A DNA stretch of 64,000 nt, from contig JBMNGP010000013.1 in assembly GCA_050949905.1 (NCBI GenBank), forward strand, positions 186,001-250,000, in the 5' to 3' direction. Source of the DNA: DUML01 sp050949905 (GTDB taxonomy: Bacteria > Bacillota > Desulfitobacteriia > Desulfitobacteriales > Syntrophobotulaceae). Shown piece after piece: positions 49,674-58,848 of the stretch. The position numbers and the translations under genes are program-made. The notes under the pieces are model-generated. The model searched no databases. It saw only the letters and a program-made list of their open reading frames with translations, and had not been told where the DNA came from. How positions within the stretch are numbered: position 1 is the stretch's first letter; every line of letters starts with the position of its first letter.

Positions 49674-50057
49674 TTATTCCTCCTGTTCGCAGACTTTTTC
49701 ATATTCCGCCGCATCAAGCAATTCCTCAATTTCAGCGGGATTACTGATTTCCAGAGTAACGAGCCAGTTTTCATAAGGGTCTTCATTAACCAGCTCAGGG
49801 CTGTCCAGTAAAGCTTCATTAATCTCGCTGACGGTACCGGATAAAGGGGCATAGACATCGGCAGCGGCTTTCACGGATTCAACTACCGCTAAAGGAGCCG
49901 TTTTGCTTACTTCATCATTTACTTCGGGCAGCTCCACAAACACGAGTTCTCCCAGGTGGTTCTGAGCGTAATCGGTGATCCCGATATAGGCCTTATTGTC
50001 TTCAATCCGAATCCATTCATGGGAAGCGGTATACTTCAGATCTTTAGGGATGTTCAT
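49674..50057 (-). CDS. gcvH: Glycine cleavage system H protein
   Basis: Lipoylated carrier that shuttles the aminomethyl group between the P, T and L proteins. The 127 residues contain the lipoyl lysine Lys63 in ESVKAAADVYAP, within a standard lipoyl domain (KYTASHEWIRIEDNKAYIGI, YAQNHLGELVFVELPEV). The C-terminal helix DAAEYEKVCEQE is normal. CGGAGG lies upstream of the ATG. About 155 AT-rich bases separate it from gcvT. Confidence 0.98.
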   Translation of the reverse strand: MNIPKDLKYTASHEWIRIEDNKAYIGITDYAQNHLGELVFVELPEVNDEVSKTAPLAVVESVKAAADVYAPLSGTVSEINEALLDSPELVNEDPYENWLVTLEISNPAEIEELLDAAEYEKVCEQEE

Positions 50058-50211
50058 TTTTTTAACCTCCGTTTATATAGGGTTTATCGTTTAGTATTAT
50101 TAATGGTAATAATAAACTCTGCTGTAGCCTTTTTTCAATATTTTATTGCTACCTTTATTAATTCTCTTCGCAGGATGCTGCTTCATAATTTACATAATTT
50201 ATTTGTTATTA

Positions 50212-51309
50212 TTATGTTCTTTTATAGCGTTTATGATAGAAGGGTTTAGGGATAATTTTGGCTTGAGGGTTATGCTTACGAATGACAATCTCGATAGTCT
50301 CGCCTTCCTGGGCATAAGCCGTATCGATTAAAGCCAGCCCGACGTTTTTCTTCAGACTGGGAGCGAGCCCTCCGGTGGTAACATAACCAATGCGTACGCC
50401 GTTCTTTTGAACTTCATAATCGCCCCGCGGCAGTCCCCGTTCGATCATTTCAAAACCCACAAGCTTCCGGGGAATTCCTGCCGTTTTTTGCTGAACTAAA
50501 GCTTCTTTGCCGATGAAATCGGCTTTGTTTAATTTGACGAAAATCCCTAAGCCTGCTTCCAGGGGGGTGATTTCAGGGCTAAGCTCATGGCCGTAGAGAG
50601 GCAAAGCTGCTTCAAATCTTAGGGTATCTCTCGCCCCCAGGCCTATAGGCTTTAAGCCGTGTTTTTGCCCTTCTTGCAGGATTGTCTGCCAAAGTTCCGG
50701 AGCTTTGGCCGGCTCCATATAAAGTTCAAAGCCATCTTCTCCGGTGTAGCCGGTACGCGAGGCCAGTACCGGTGTGCCGTTCACGTTAAGGTCGGGAAGA
50801 AAGCGGAAAAACTTAAGCTCGTTCAAATCAGTAGTAGTCAGGGCTTGCAGGATGGTTTGAGCCAGAGGTCCCTGCAGAGCCAGTTGGGCATACTGTTCGG
50901 AAACATCTGTGACTGTCACCTGGCCTTCTTCCTGTTCTTTCAGCCAGGCAAAATCCTTGGCTGTGTTGGCAGCATTGACTACCAAGAGGTAATAGTCGGG
51001 CTTATACCTGTAGACTATTAAGTCGTCGACAACCCCGCCGTCAGGATAGCACATCAGAGTATAATAGACTTGAAAGTCCTGCATGGTGGAGATATCGTTG
51101 GTTAACATTTTTTGCAGGTACTTTTCGGCATCAGGCCCTTGGACAAGAATTTCCCCCATATGCGAAACATCAAAGAGGCCGGCTGCCGAGCGGACTGTCT
51201 CGTGCTCTTTCAGAATTCCTTCATATTCTACAGGCAAAGCCCAGCCGCCAAAATCAATGATTTTCCCTCCTGTAGCCAGGTGCAGGTCATAAAGTGGTGT
51301 TTTTTTCAA
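50212..51309 (-). CDS. gcvT: Glycine cleavage system T protein (aminomethyltransferase)
   Basis: Transfers the methylene group from GcvH to tetrahydrofolate, releasing ammonia. The TTG start at 51309 (MKKTPLYDLHLATGGK) gives 365 residues, the usual length, with GGAGG nine bases upstream; a frame open to 51357 lacks a ribosome-binding site. DVSHMGEILVQGPDA near residue 50, SRTGYTGEDGFELY near 188 and GLGARDTLRFEAALPLYGHE form the folate and substrate sites. It is the first gene of the gcv operon on this strand. Confidence 0.97.
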   Translation of the reverse strand: MKKTPLYDLHLATGGKIIDFGGWALPVEYEGILKEHETVRSAAGLFDVSHMGEILVQGPDAEKYLQKMLTNDISTMQDFQVYYTLMCYPDGGVVDDLIVYRYKPDYYLLVVNAANTAKDFAWLKEQEEGQVTVTDVSEQYAQLALQGPLAQTILQALTTTDLNELKFFRFLPDLNVNGTPVLASRTGYTGEDGFELYMEPAKAPELWQTILQEGQKHGLKPIGLGARDTLRFEAALPLYGHELSPEITPLEAGLGIFVKLNKADFIGKEALVQQKTAGIPRKLVGFEMIERGLPRGDYEVQKNGVRIGYVTTGGLAPSLKKNVGLALIDTAYAQEGETIEIVIRKHNPQAKIIPKPFYHKRYKRT

Positions 51310-51364
51310 TTCATTCCACCTCCATGGTTTAGTATTTGCATTTTTTCGTAAAACCAAGCTTCTA

Positions 51365-51406
51365 GCAGTCAGAGTGTATTCTTAAGCAGTTAGAGTGTGC
51401 TCTTAA
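51365..51406. repeat. 21-bp tandem repeat in the gcvT leader
   Basis: The units are 51365-51385 and 51386-51406, both of the form GCAGTyAGAGTGTryyCTTAA, with 18 of 21 positions identical. They lie 56-97 bases upstream of the gcvT start on the minus strand. Confidence 0.8.
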
Positions 51407-51433
51407 GCCGACATGGAACTGCGAAGCAACGTG

Positions 51434-51467
51434 AAAACAGAGGAGGGACTAATTTGTCTCTCCTCTG
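51434..51467 (-). terminator. Hairpin with T run between the AEC transporter gene and gcvT
   Basis: On the minus strand CAGAGGAGAGAC pairs with GTCCCTCCTCTG (51467-51456 with 51449-51438; one mismatch, loop of six), followed by TTTT. It could end transcription of the transporter gene or attenuate gcvT. Confidence 0.55.
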
Positions 51468-51598
51468 TATTGCAACCTTGGAGATTCCACTTTCTAAGGT
51501 GTTGCTTATTAACATATTATGGTTCATTATAATTGCTCGGCCTAAAGATGTAAATAGGTTGAGAGACTACTCCCTTTAGCTTTTTCGATTTTTATGCT

Positions 51599-52516
51599 TT
51601 AAATATATTCTAATAAAAAGATGAGGCCGGAGACGGTAAGGGCACTTAATAAGGTAGAGACAAATACTATTTGGGAAGCATATTCCGGTTCGCTTTCAAA
51701 TTCTCTGGCGATGACCGCCATATTGACAGCAGTAGGTGTGGCAACCCCAACTATTAAACATTTGGCCAGTATTCCCTCGATTCCCATGAGCTGCACAAGC
51801 AGGAAACCTATGAGGGGAGCAATGATCAGCCGGAGAAAACTGGAGAGCAAGATGTCCTTCAACCGGGTGCTTACTTTTACCTCAGCCAGCTGAACTCCCA
51901 GGGTTATAAGAGCCATAGCGATAAAGGCATTGGCGATATTATCCAGAGGAATCAAGAGGAATTGGGGAATGACAACAGCTGTGGATTTAACGATGACAAC
52001 CAGGATTAGAACATAAACTGCGGGCATTAAGAGCATATTTTTGAGGGCTTGTTTATTATTGGTCCGCCCGGAAGAAGCTTGAAAGACACCAAAGGTATTC
52101 CCTAAGACTGTCTGAATTAAGATCATAAATATTTGGGCAGCAGTGGTCAGCGGGTTATGAAAGGCGATTTCTGCCAGGGGCAGCCCATAATTTCCGGCAT
52201 TAAAAAACAAGAGGGAATTGATAAAGATTTTTTTGATCCCTCGGGGATAATGGAGCAAGCGCGCAGTTAATTCCCCTAAACAAAACATTATGATAAACAT
52301 AGCTGCCAGAAAGATAAGGACTGTACGAAATAATTCCCAAGTTGCTTCGGTATGGTAGATCTTGGTGAAAATGATAGTGGGCGTAAAGATGTAGAGATTA
52401 ATTTTTGTAAAAGTACGAATATCCAGCTTCAGTTTCTTTTGAGCAATGAACCCTAGCGCAATCAAAATAAAAATAGGAAGTATAATGCTCGTTATAATAC
52501 TTAGAAATGTAAACAT
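51599..52516 (-). CDS. AEC (auxin efflux carrier) family transporter
   Basis: A 305-residue secondary carrier with about ten membrane helices of the AEC family, whose bacterial members move small organic acids such as malate or malonate. Features include LYIFTPTIIFTKIY in the first repeat, NSLLFFNAGNYGLPLAEIAF and, in the second, GVATPTAVNMAVIAREFESEPEYAS, the P-T-x-x-N region typical of the family. Substrate not predictable. It lies upstream of gcvT on the same strand, separated by 289 bp and a hairpin, so co-transcription with the gcv genes is not certain. Confidence 0.9.
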   Translation of the reverse strand: MFTFLSIITSIILPIFILIALGFIAQKKLKLDIRTFTKINLYIFTPTIIFTKIYHTEATWELFRTVLIFLAAMFIIMFCLGELTARLLHYPRGIKKIFINSLLFFNAGNYGLPLAEIAFHNPLTTAAQIFMILIQTVLGNTFGVFQASSGRTNNKQALKNMLLMPAVYVLILVVIVKSTAVVIPQFLLIPLDNIANAFIAMALITLGVQLAEVKVSTRLKDILLSSFLRLIIAPLIGFLLVQLMGIEGILAKCLIVGVATPTAVNMAVIAREFESEPEYASQIVFVSTLLSALTVSGLIFLLEYI

Positions 52517-52671
52517 AGCCCCTGACTCCGTCTTCTTTCAGGATAGTTGGCTTTAGCCTTAAGTATTTGTTCCAATTTAAATATAACACAAAAAATTAAA
52601 GTTAGAAGATAACTGCGGTGAGTTGTGGAAATTTTCTAAAAATTACAGGGTATATTTTATTTCCCTTTATT

Positions 52672-54516
52672 TCAGTTATCTTCCGTTGCCAGCAATCTTT
52701 CAATATCCTCTGTGGTCGGAGTAATCAGCAGGGACCAGTTCTGATCGTAAATGACCATGCCGGGTTTTGCTCCCCGGGGTTTTTTAATATGTTTAACATG
52801 GGTATAATCGACCGGGACTTGAGATGAACCCCGGGCTTGGCTGAAATAAACGGCTAAAGTTGCCGCATCTTCTAAAGTACGGTCATCCGGGAATTCCTGC
52901 TTTTCTCCCAAAGGAACAATGACATGGGAACCCGGGATATTTTTGACGTGCAGCCACAGATCTGTCGGTTTGGCTTCCCGCCAGGTCAAGCGATCATTTT
53001 GCCTGTTGTTGCGCCCCACAATAATCGGGCAACCTGTTTGCGAAAGGTAGACATGGGGTTGGGACTGTTTGGCTTGTTCTATTTTTTTGGCGTGAGCTTT
53101 CCGGGCGGAAGTTTTTGGGGTTGTCAGCTGAGATAAAGCTTTGCGTCGGGCATGCCTGCCGGAAATATACCCCTGGTCAATCAGTTCCTGATGAATTTCG
53201 CTTAATTCTTGATTGGTAGCTGCTTGCTCAATGCTTAAACCTATGCTTTGGAGGTAATTGATTTCTTCCCTGGAGGAGACGAGCATTGGTTCAGTATTGC
53301 GGATAGTGGATTTAGCTTTATTGTACAGCTTAAAGTACCGCTGGGCATTTTCAATCCCGTTAAAATTTGGATCCAGGGTAATTGTCAGTGGTTTAAAATC
53401 AGGATCGGTATAGTCCTCCACCGTAATTTCTTTCATCCCGGGGGAAAGTTTATAGAGGTTAGCCGTTAAAAGTTCGCCATATTTTTGATAACCTAAGCCT
53501 TTAGTCGCTTTGGCAATGGTACTCTCATAGATATGATATTTTTTACCGAGATGGTCAAGGTGTTCATTGACCACTTTGCTTAGCGAGCCGCGGATAGCTT
53601 CCGTGTTGCTGTAGTTGGTTTTAGTCTGGTAAAAAAGGTTGACGGCGTCGTTCAGGGTTGGTGTTTGTTGGCGGGCTAAACCAAGATACTGCTCATAGGG
53701 TTCAAAGGTAAAAGCCAGCGGGAGGTTTAATTGTTTGGGGGATTGATAATAAACACCCGGATTTAGCACTGCTGTATCTTTTTGGAGCAAAAAATGAGCA
53801 TAGGCTTGGAAGAGGCGGCTCAAATCTATTTCTCCACAGGTATCCAGGACGGTATCCGGCTCGAGACCCGCTCTTAAGACAATTTCTCTGGTTAATTCCG
53901 GGCTTAAGCCGTTAAATAAGGACAGTAAGGCTTCGCTTACTTTTCTATTGAGGTCAAATTGGAGAAGGTGGTTCACCCATTGTTCTTCACTCGCTAAAGG
54001 CTCGCTTTTATTTTGGGCAGGGGGCGGAATATAAGGCTTACCGGGAAGCACTTCCCGGTGGCGGCTTAAAACATGGGAATAACGCCTGAGACCGTCAAGA
54101 ATGGTATTAGTCCGAGGATCGGTTAGAATCAGGTTGCTGTGCTTACCCATAATCTCCAGCTGCAAGTGATAATCTTGCAGATCACCACGCTCGTTGTAAT
54201 TCTGGATAATAATAGTCACAATGCGTTCCAGCCCGACCGGCCGGATACCGGTAATCTTGCCGCTTTCCAAATGCTTGCGCAAGATCATGCAAAACATCGG
54301 GGGAGAAACCGGGTTGCTTTTGGGTTGATCCGTTAAGTGAATTCTGGCCGCTGTGCTGCCTGCGTTTAAGAGCAAACGGAAGTTCCTTCCGGTACTTCTT
54401 AAGAGGAGGTGGACTTCTTCTTTTTCCGGCTGGTGAATTTTATCAATGCGGGTGCCTACGAGCAGGGGTTCCAGCTCGCGAATTAGATGGTAGAGGGTAA
54501 TACTGTCCAGTGCCAT
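52672..54516 (-). CDS. rqcH: Ribosome quality control factor RqcH (NFACT protein, Rqc2 homologue)
   Basis: Binds 50S subunits with stalled peptidyl-tRNA and directs C-terminal alanine tailing; older annotations call it fibronectin-binding protein FbpA. The 614 residues have the NFACT-N domain (MALDSITLYHLIRELEPLLVG, with KIHQPEKEEVHLLLR), a helix-hairpin-helix and coiled-coil middle, and the NFACT-R domain (VGRNNRQNDRLTWREAKPTDLWLHVKNIPGSHVIV) near residue 500, followed by KPRGAKPGMVIY. GAAAGGAT precedes the ATG. It stands alone. Confidence 0.96.
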   Translation of the reverse strand: MALDSITLYHLIRELEPLLVGTRIDKIHQPEKEEVHLLLRSTGRNFRLLLNAGSTAARIHLTDQPKSNPVSPPMFCMILRKHLESGKITGIRPVGLERIVTIIIQNYNERGDLQDYHLQLEIMGKHSNLILTDPRTNTILDGLRRYSHVLSRHREVLPGKPYIPPPAQNKSEPLASEEQWVNHLLQFDLNRKVSEALLSLFNGLSPELTREIVLRAGLEPDTVLDTCGEIDLSRLFQAYAHFLLQKDTAVLNPGVYYQSPKQLNLPLAFTFEPYEQYLGLARQQTPTLNDAVNLFYQTKTNYSNTEAIRGSLSKVVNEHLDHLGKKYHIYESTIAKATKGLGYQKYGELLTANLYKLSPGMKEITVEDYTDPDFKPLTITLDPNFNGIENAQRYFKLYNKAKSTIRNTEPMLVSSREEINYLQSIGLSIEQAATNQELSEIHQELIDQGYISGRHARRKALSQLTTPKTSARKAHAKKIEQAKQSQPHVYLSQTGCPIIVGRNNRQNDRLTWREAKPTDLWLHVKNIPGSHVIVPLGEKQEFPDDRTLEDAATLAVYFSQARGSSQVPVDYTHVKHIKKPRGAKPGMVIYDQNWSLLITPTTEDIERLLATEDN

Positions 54517-55019
54517 AGCTTATATCCTTTCTAACACTCCATAGCGAGAATTAGTTGTGAATAGAATTCCGATATTAGTTGTGAATAAAATTTTTAGAGA
54601 TGTTCTTACTCACTGCCAAGACAGTTTTAGCCATTGGCAGCGGGATTACCTTTGCAGAGTATTTCTTGGTTAAACTTCAGTATATCATAGCACAGTTCTA
54701 ATTCGCCAATTTCTTCAAAACCTCATATCTTATATTTTAAATTTTTGTCCTTCGTAAAGAATTTCCAAGCATTTACTAGCAGTGAAGAATCTTGAATAGG
54801 TAAAATCCTTTGCTAAAGCTCAGGATGACATGTGTTATTAAAGTTTTAGAAGCTTAAGGATAAACCTTGAGGATTTTTTGTTTTATTAAACATCAGCAAA
54901 GCAGTAATTTTTTGCGGACAGGCTGAATAGCATGTACAAAAGATATTTTAAAGATGCTTTGGGAGTTTTTCCAAAGTTTTTAGCTTAAGTTTTACGAAGG
55001 AGAAAAAGGGGGAACAGGT
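54517..55019 (+). other. About 500-bp intergenic region between divergent rqcH and the P-type ATPase gene
   Basis: No gene is recognised. A 14-bp direct repeat ATTAGTTGTGAATA occurs at 54550-54563 and 54574-54587. An inverted repeat CTGCCAA/TTGGCAG lies at 54613-54640. A plus-strand terminator lies at 54853-54879 with no gene upstream of it on that strand. Confidence 0.6.
54853..54879 (+). terminator. Orphan intrinsic terminator
   Basis: The stem is CTTAAGG (54853-54859) with CCTTGAG (54865-54871), one G-T wobble, loop of five, then six Ts. No upstream plus-strand gene explains it. Confidence 0.6.
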
Positions 55020-57761
55020 ATGCAGCGGCACATATGGCATATCTTAACTGGTGGGGAAATTTGTAAAGGAATGCATGTTGACCCGGAAAAAGGGCTTAGT
55101 GATAAAGAAATAAACCGCCGGCTGCTGGAATTTGGCCATAACACACTGGCCGTCAAAAAAGGGGTTAACCCGGTTTTCTTGTTTTTAGGTCAGTTTAAAG
55201 ATTTTATGGTCATGGTATTAATGGTTGCTACCTTGATTTCCGGGCTTTTAGGTGAGATTGCCGATGCCGTTACCATCCTGGCGATAATCCTCATCAATGC
55301 TGTCCTTGGTTTTATCCAGGAGTTCAAGGCCGAAAGGTCGATGGAAGCCCTAAGAACACTGGCAGCTCCGGAAGCGACGGTCCGGCGCAATGGCAGTATC
55401 CTGAAAATCCCGGCTGCGGAGCTTGTTCCCGGAGATATTGTCATGATCGAAGCGGGGGACAGGATTCCTGCGGATCTTCGCTGGCTGAAGACTATGAATG
55501 TTAGGGTGGAGGAGTCTGCTTTAACCGGAGAGTCTCAGCCGGTAGCGAAGACGGAGCGGGTTTTGCAGGATGAGCTTCTTCCTATAGCCGACCGTAAAAA
55601 TATGGGGTATATGGGTACTGTGGTAGTCAACGGGCGTGGCGTAGGTGTTGTGGTTGCTACCGGGATGGCTACCGAAATGGGGATTATTGCCGGCATGATC
55701 CAGGAAGCAAAAGAGGAAGAGACTCCCTTGCAACGCAGGCTGGCCCAGTTGGGCAAATGGCTGGTAACCTTAAGTTTAGCAGTTTGCCTGGTGGTGGTTA
55801 TTACCGGTATCTTACAGGGGGAAAGCTTCTATAAGATGTTCTTTGCCGGGGTGTCTTTGGCCGTTGCCGCTATCCCTGAGGGTCTGCCCGCTATTGTCAC
55901 TGTAGCCTTGGCAATCGGCGTGCAGCGGATGGTTAAACGCAATGCCGTTATTCGCAAGCTCCCGGCAGTGGAAACTTTGGGTTGCGCTACGGTGATTTGT
56001 TCCGATAAAACAGGGACTTTAACTCAAAACGAGATGACGGTCAGGCGTATTTACTGTGACGGGAAAATAATTACGGTCAGCGGGCAAGGTTATGATCCCA
56101 AAGGGGATTATCACGGGGCTGATCCCTATAAAGATAAGGGAGCTTTACGCGAGCTTTTAAAGTGTGCCGCCCTTTGTAATAACGCGGCTTTGACCAAAAA
56201 GGGTTTAAGAGTACCGGGGCTTTTTCGGGGAAGGAGCGAGGACAATGTCTGGGGTATTGACGGTGACCCTACGGAAGGAGCGCTCTTGGTGGCTGCCGCC
56301 AAAGCCGGTGTATGGCGGGAAGGGCTGGAGCGCAAAGAACAAAGGATAGCGGAAATACCTTTTGATTCGGTACGCAAAAGAATGTCGGTTATTTATAAAG
56401 GGAAAGAAGGCTATAAGGCTTATGTTAAAGGAGCCCCTGATGTAATTCTCGATTTGTGTACGCAGGAGCTGACCGCCCAGGGGCTTACAGATTTAACAGC
56501 GGAAAGAAAGCAACAGATTCTCTTTATTAATGATGAAATGGCTAATAACGCCCTCAGAGTCTTGGCTTTAGCTGTTAAAAAGGTGCAGGCGGGTGAGCAA
56601 TCCGGCGAGGTGGAGAGAAATTTAGTCTTGGTGGGCTTGATGGGGATGATCGATCCTCCGCGACCTAGTGCGGTCAAAGCCATTAAGGTCTGCCAGGCAG
56701 CGGGTATCAAACCGGTAATGATCACCGGGGATCATAAGCTGACTGCCCAGGCTATCGCCAGGGAATTGGGTATTCTTAAAGGGCGGAATCAGCTTGTGGT
56801 CACTGGCCCGGATCTGGATAGGATGACGGATGAGGATTTGGACAAATATGTTCTGGATATTTCGGTTTTTGCCAGGGTGGCACCCCGGGATAAATTGAGA
56901 ATTGTCAGGGCTTTAAAAAAGAAAGGGCAAATTGTAGCGATGACCGGGGACGGTGTTAATGATGCCCCGGCGGTAAAGGAAGCAGATATTGGGGTAGCTA
57001 TGGGCCAGGCGGGGACAGATGTTACTAAAGAAGCCTCAGCCATGATTATTGCTGATGATAACTTTGCCACCATTGTGGCCGCCGTTGAGGAAGGCAGAGG
57101 AATCTATGACAATATCCGCAAATTTATCCGTTATCTTTTATCCTGCAATCTGGGAGAAGTACTGACAATGTTTTTGGGTACCCTGGTCGGTTTGCCTTTG
57201 CCCTTATTGCCTATTCAGATTCTTTGGGTTAACCTTGTAACCGACGGCTTACCGGCTATGGCTTTAGGTGTGGACGGTACGGAACCGGATATTATGAAAA
57301 GGAGCCCGCGCGAGCCCAATGAGAGTGTTTTTGCCAGAGGCCTGGGCCGCAAGATTTTAATTAGAGGCAGTATGATCGGGGTAGGGACTCTCTTGGTTTT
57401 TGTCTTAGGTCTATGGTATGGAGTCGGTCTTCTGGCCGCCCGGACTATGGCCTTTACTACTTTGGTCTTTTCCCAGCTCTTTCATGTTTTTGATTGCAAA
57501 TCGGAGAGCCGGGGGATTTTTGAAGTCGGGCTCTTTTCCAATCCCCTCTTAGTCCTTGCGGTTATGGTCTCAACCTTGATGCAGTTAAGCGTTATTTACC
57601 TGCCCTTCATGCAAAATATTTTCAAGACTACCGCTTTAGCCGGTTGGCAGTGGCTTCTTATTCTGGCAGTGGCAGGCGGACCCACGATCCTTATCGGTTT
57701 TCTAAGGCTCCTGCGCAAAGGCTTGCGCCGGAAAAAAAGTTTGGCTTTAGCCAGGCGCTAA
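55020..57761 (+). CDS. Calcium-translocating P-type ATPase (PMCA/SERCA-like, type II)
   Basis: A 913-residue membrane pump that most likely exports Ca2+ at the cost of ATP. The phosphorylated Asp329 is in CSDKTGTLTQNE, the TGES loop in ALTGESQPVAKTE, and the hinge motif MTGDGVNDAPAVKEADIG is in the P domain. Transport-site residues typical of type IIA pumps are present: PEGLPAIV in helix 4 and NLVTDGLPAMALG in helix 6. About ten membrane helices. GGGGGAAC upstream of the ATG. It stands alone after a long intergenic region. Confidence 0.95.
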   Translation: MQRHIWHILTGGEICKGMHVDPEKGLSDKEINRRLLEFGHNTLAVKKGVNPVFLFLGQFKDFMVMVLMVATLISGLLGEIADAVTILAIILINAVLGFIQEFKAERSMEALRTLAAPEATVRRNGSILKIPAAELVPGDIVMIEAGDRIPADLRWLKTMNVRVEESALTGESQPVAKTERVLQDELLPIADRKNMGYMGTVVVNGRGVGVVVATGMATEMGIIAGMIQEAKEEETPLQRRLAQLGKWLVTLSLAVCLVVVITGILQGESFYKMFFAGVSLAVAAIPEGLPAIVTVALAIGVQRMVKRNAVIRKLPAVETLGCATVICSDKTGTLTQNEMTVRRIYCDGKIITVSGQGYDPKGDYHGADPYKDKGALRELLKCAALCNNAALTKKGLRVPGLFRGRSEDNVWGIDGDPTEGALLVAAAKAGVWREGLERKEQRIAEIPFDSVRKRMSVIYKGKEGYKAYVKGAPDVILDLCTQELTAQGLTDLTAERKQQILFINDEMANNALRVLALAVKKVQAGEQSGEVERNLVLVGLMGMIDPPRPSAVKAIKVCQAAGIKPVMITGDHKLTAQAIARELGILKGRNQLVVTGPDLDRMTDEDLDKYVLDISVFARVAPRDKLRIVRALKKKGQIVAMTGDGVNDAPAVKEADIGVAMGQAGTDVTKEASAMIIADDNFATIVAAVEEGRGIYDNIRKFIRYLLSCNLGEVLTMFLGTLVGLPLPLLPIQILWVNLVTDGLPAMALGVDGTEPDIMKRSPREPNESVFARGLGRKILIRGSMIGVGTLLVFVLGLWYGVGLLAARTMAFTTLVFSQLFHVFDCKSESRGIFEVGLFSNPLLVLAVMVSTLMQLSVIYLPFMQNIFKTTALAGWQWLLILAVAGGPTILIGFLRLLRKGLRRKKSLALARR

Positions 57762-57906
57762 GCAGACATTATGTATACTTTAAGGCAAATAGTTGACCCC
57801 TTCCGGTTCCCATAGTATCCTTTAAGGAAAAGGTGCTTTAGTAAGCCGTAAACCTTGTAGAAGAGGAAGTCAGGCCTGGCAAGGAACGGTGGAAAGGGGG
57901 AAACGT

Positions 57907-58746
57907 ATGGATTTTATAAAAATGCATGGTCTGGGGAATGATTTTATTTGCCTGGATCATTTTCTTTTTCCGCCTGAGATGGACTACGCTGAAATGGCCA
58001 GGCGTCTTTGCCACAGGCAGTTTGGCATAGGAGCGGACGGCCTTATTGCTGTTCTTCCTTCCTCGCAGGCTGATGCCAAAATGCGAATTTTTAATCCTGA
58101 CGGTTCCGAACCGGAAATGTGCGGCAATGGGATCCGTTGCTTTGCCCGCTATGTCTATGATGCCGGTTATGTGCCCAAAGAGCAGATGACTGTTGAGACT
58201 TTGGCGGGAATCCTTACCGTCAAGCTTGAAGTGGAAGGGAAAAATGTTCAGGGCGTAACAGTTAATATGGGGGAACCCTGTCTTGATCCGGCTAAAATTC
58301 CGGTCTTAGCCGGAAGTGATATCGCAGTGGAAAAGGAAATTGAAGCCGCCGGCTGTAAATTAAGTTTTACGGCGGTATCGATGGGCAATCCTCACTGTGT
58401 CGTGTTTGTCCAAGATTTTGCTCAGCTGGATTTTGAGAAACTCGGACCGGCCCTGGAAAATCACAGTCTTTTCCCCAAGAAAACCAATGTTGAATTTACC
58501 AAGATAAATAACCGGCAGGAAATCACCCTTAAAGTTTGGGAAAGAGGAGCGGGGCCAACCTTAGCCTGCGGTACGGGAGCCTGTGCTGCCGTGGTGGCGG
58601 CCGTTCTGGAGGGCCGGACGGAAAGAGAAGTAACGGTTCACCTTCCGGGGGGAGATTTGCAAATAGTCTGGGGGGAAAATAATCAGGTCTTGATGACGGG
58701 ACCCGCTGTTTATGTTTTTCGCGGCAGACTAATCGAGGAGATATAA
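57907..58746 (+). CDS. dapF: Diaminopimelate epimerase
   Basis: Interconverts LL- and meso-diaminopimelate by a two-base, two-cysteine mechanism. The start at 57907 gives 279 residues (MDFIKMHGLGNDF) with AAAGGGGG upstream. The catalytic cysteines are in EMCGNGIRCFARY near residue 75 and LACGTGACAAVVAA near residue 222. It supplies meso-DAP for MurE in the same window and acts directly after DapL, whose gene follows by about 100 bp. Confidence 0.97.
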   Translation: MDFIKMHGLGNDFICLDHFLFPPEMDYAEMARRLCHRQFGIGADGLIAVLPSSQADAKMRIFNPDGSEPEMCGNGIRCFARYVYDAGYVPKEQMTVETLAGILTVKLEVEGKNVQGVTVNMGEPCLDPAKIPVLAGSDIAVEKEIEAAGCKLSFTAVSMGNPHCVVFVQDFAQLDFEKLGPALENHSLFPKKTNVEFTKINNRQEITLKVWERGAGPTLACGTGACAAVVAAVLEGRTEREVTVHLPGGDLQIVWGENNQVLMTGPAVYVFRGRLIEEI

Positions 58747-58848
58747 ATGGGTTGGAATCTTATTTAGGAAATTTTAGATTATTATATTTTAAGATTATTA
58801 TAATTTAAGATTGAAGTAAGATTTTTCGAAGGAGGATTTAATAAAAAT

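Noticed and set aside
51560..51600. AAAGGGAGTAG on the minus strand, which resembles the 5' end of a yybP-ykoY (Mn2+) riboswitch
   Set aside because: The matching 3' segments of that riboswitch are not found in the next 150 bases, and the downstream gene (gcvT) is not a typical target.
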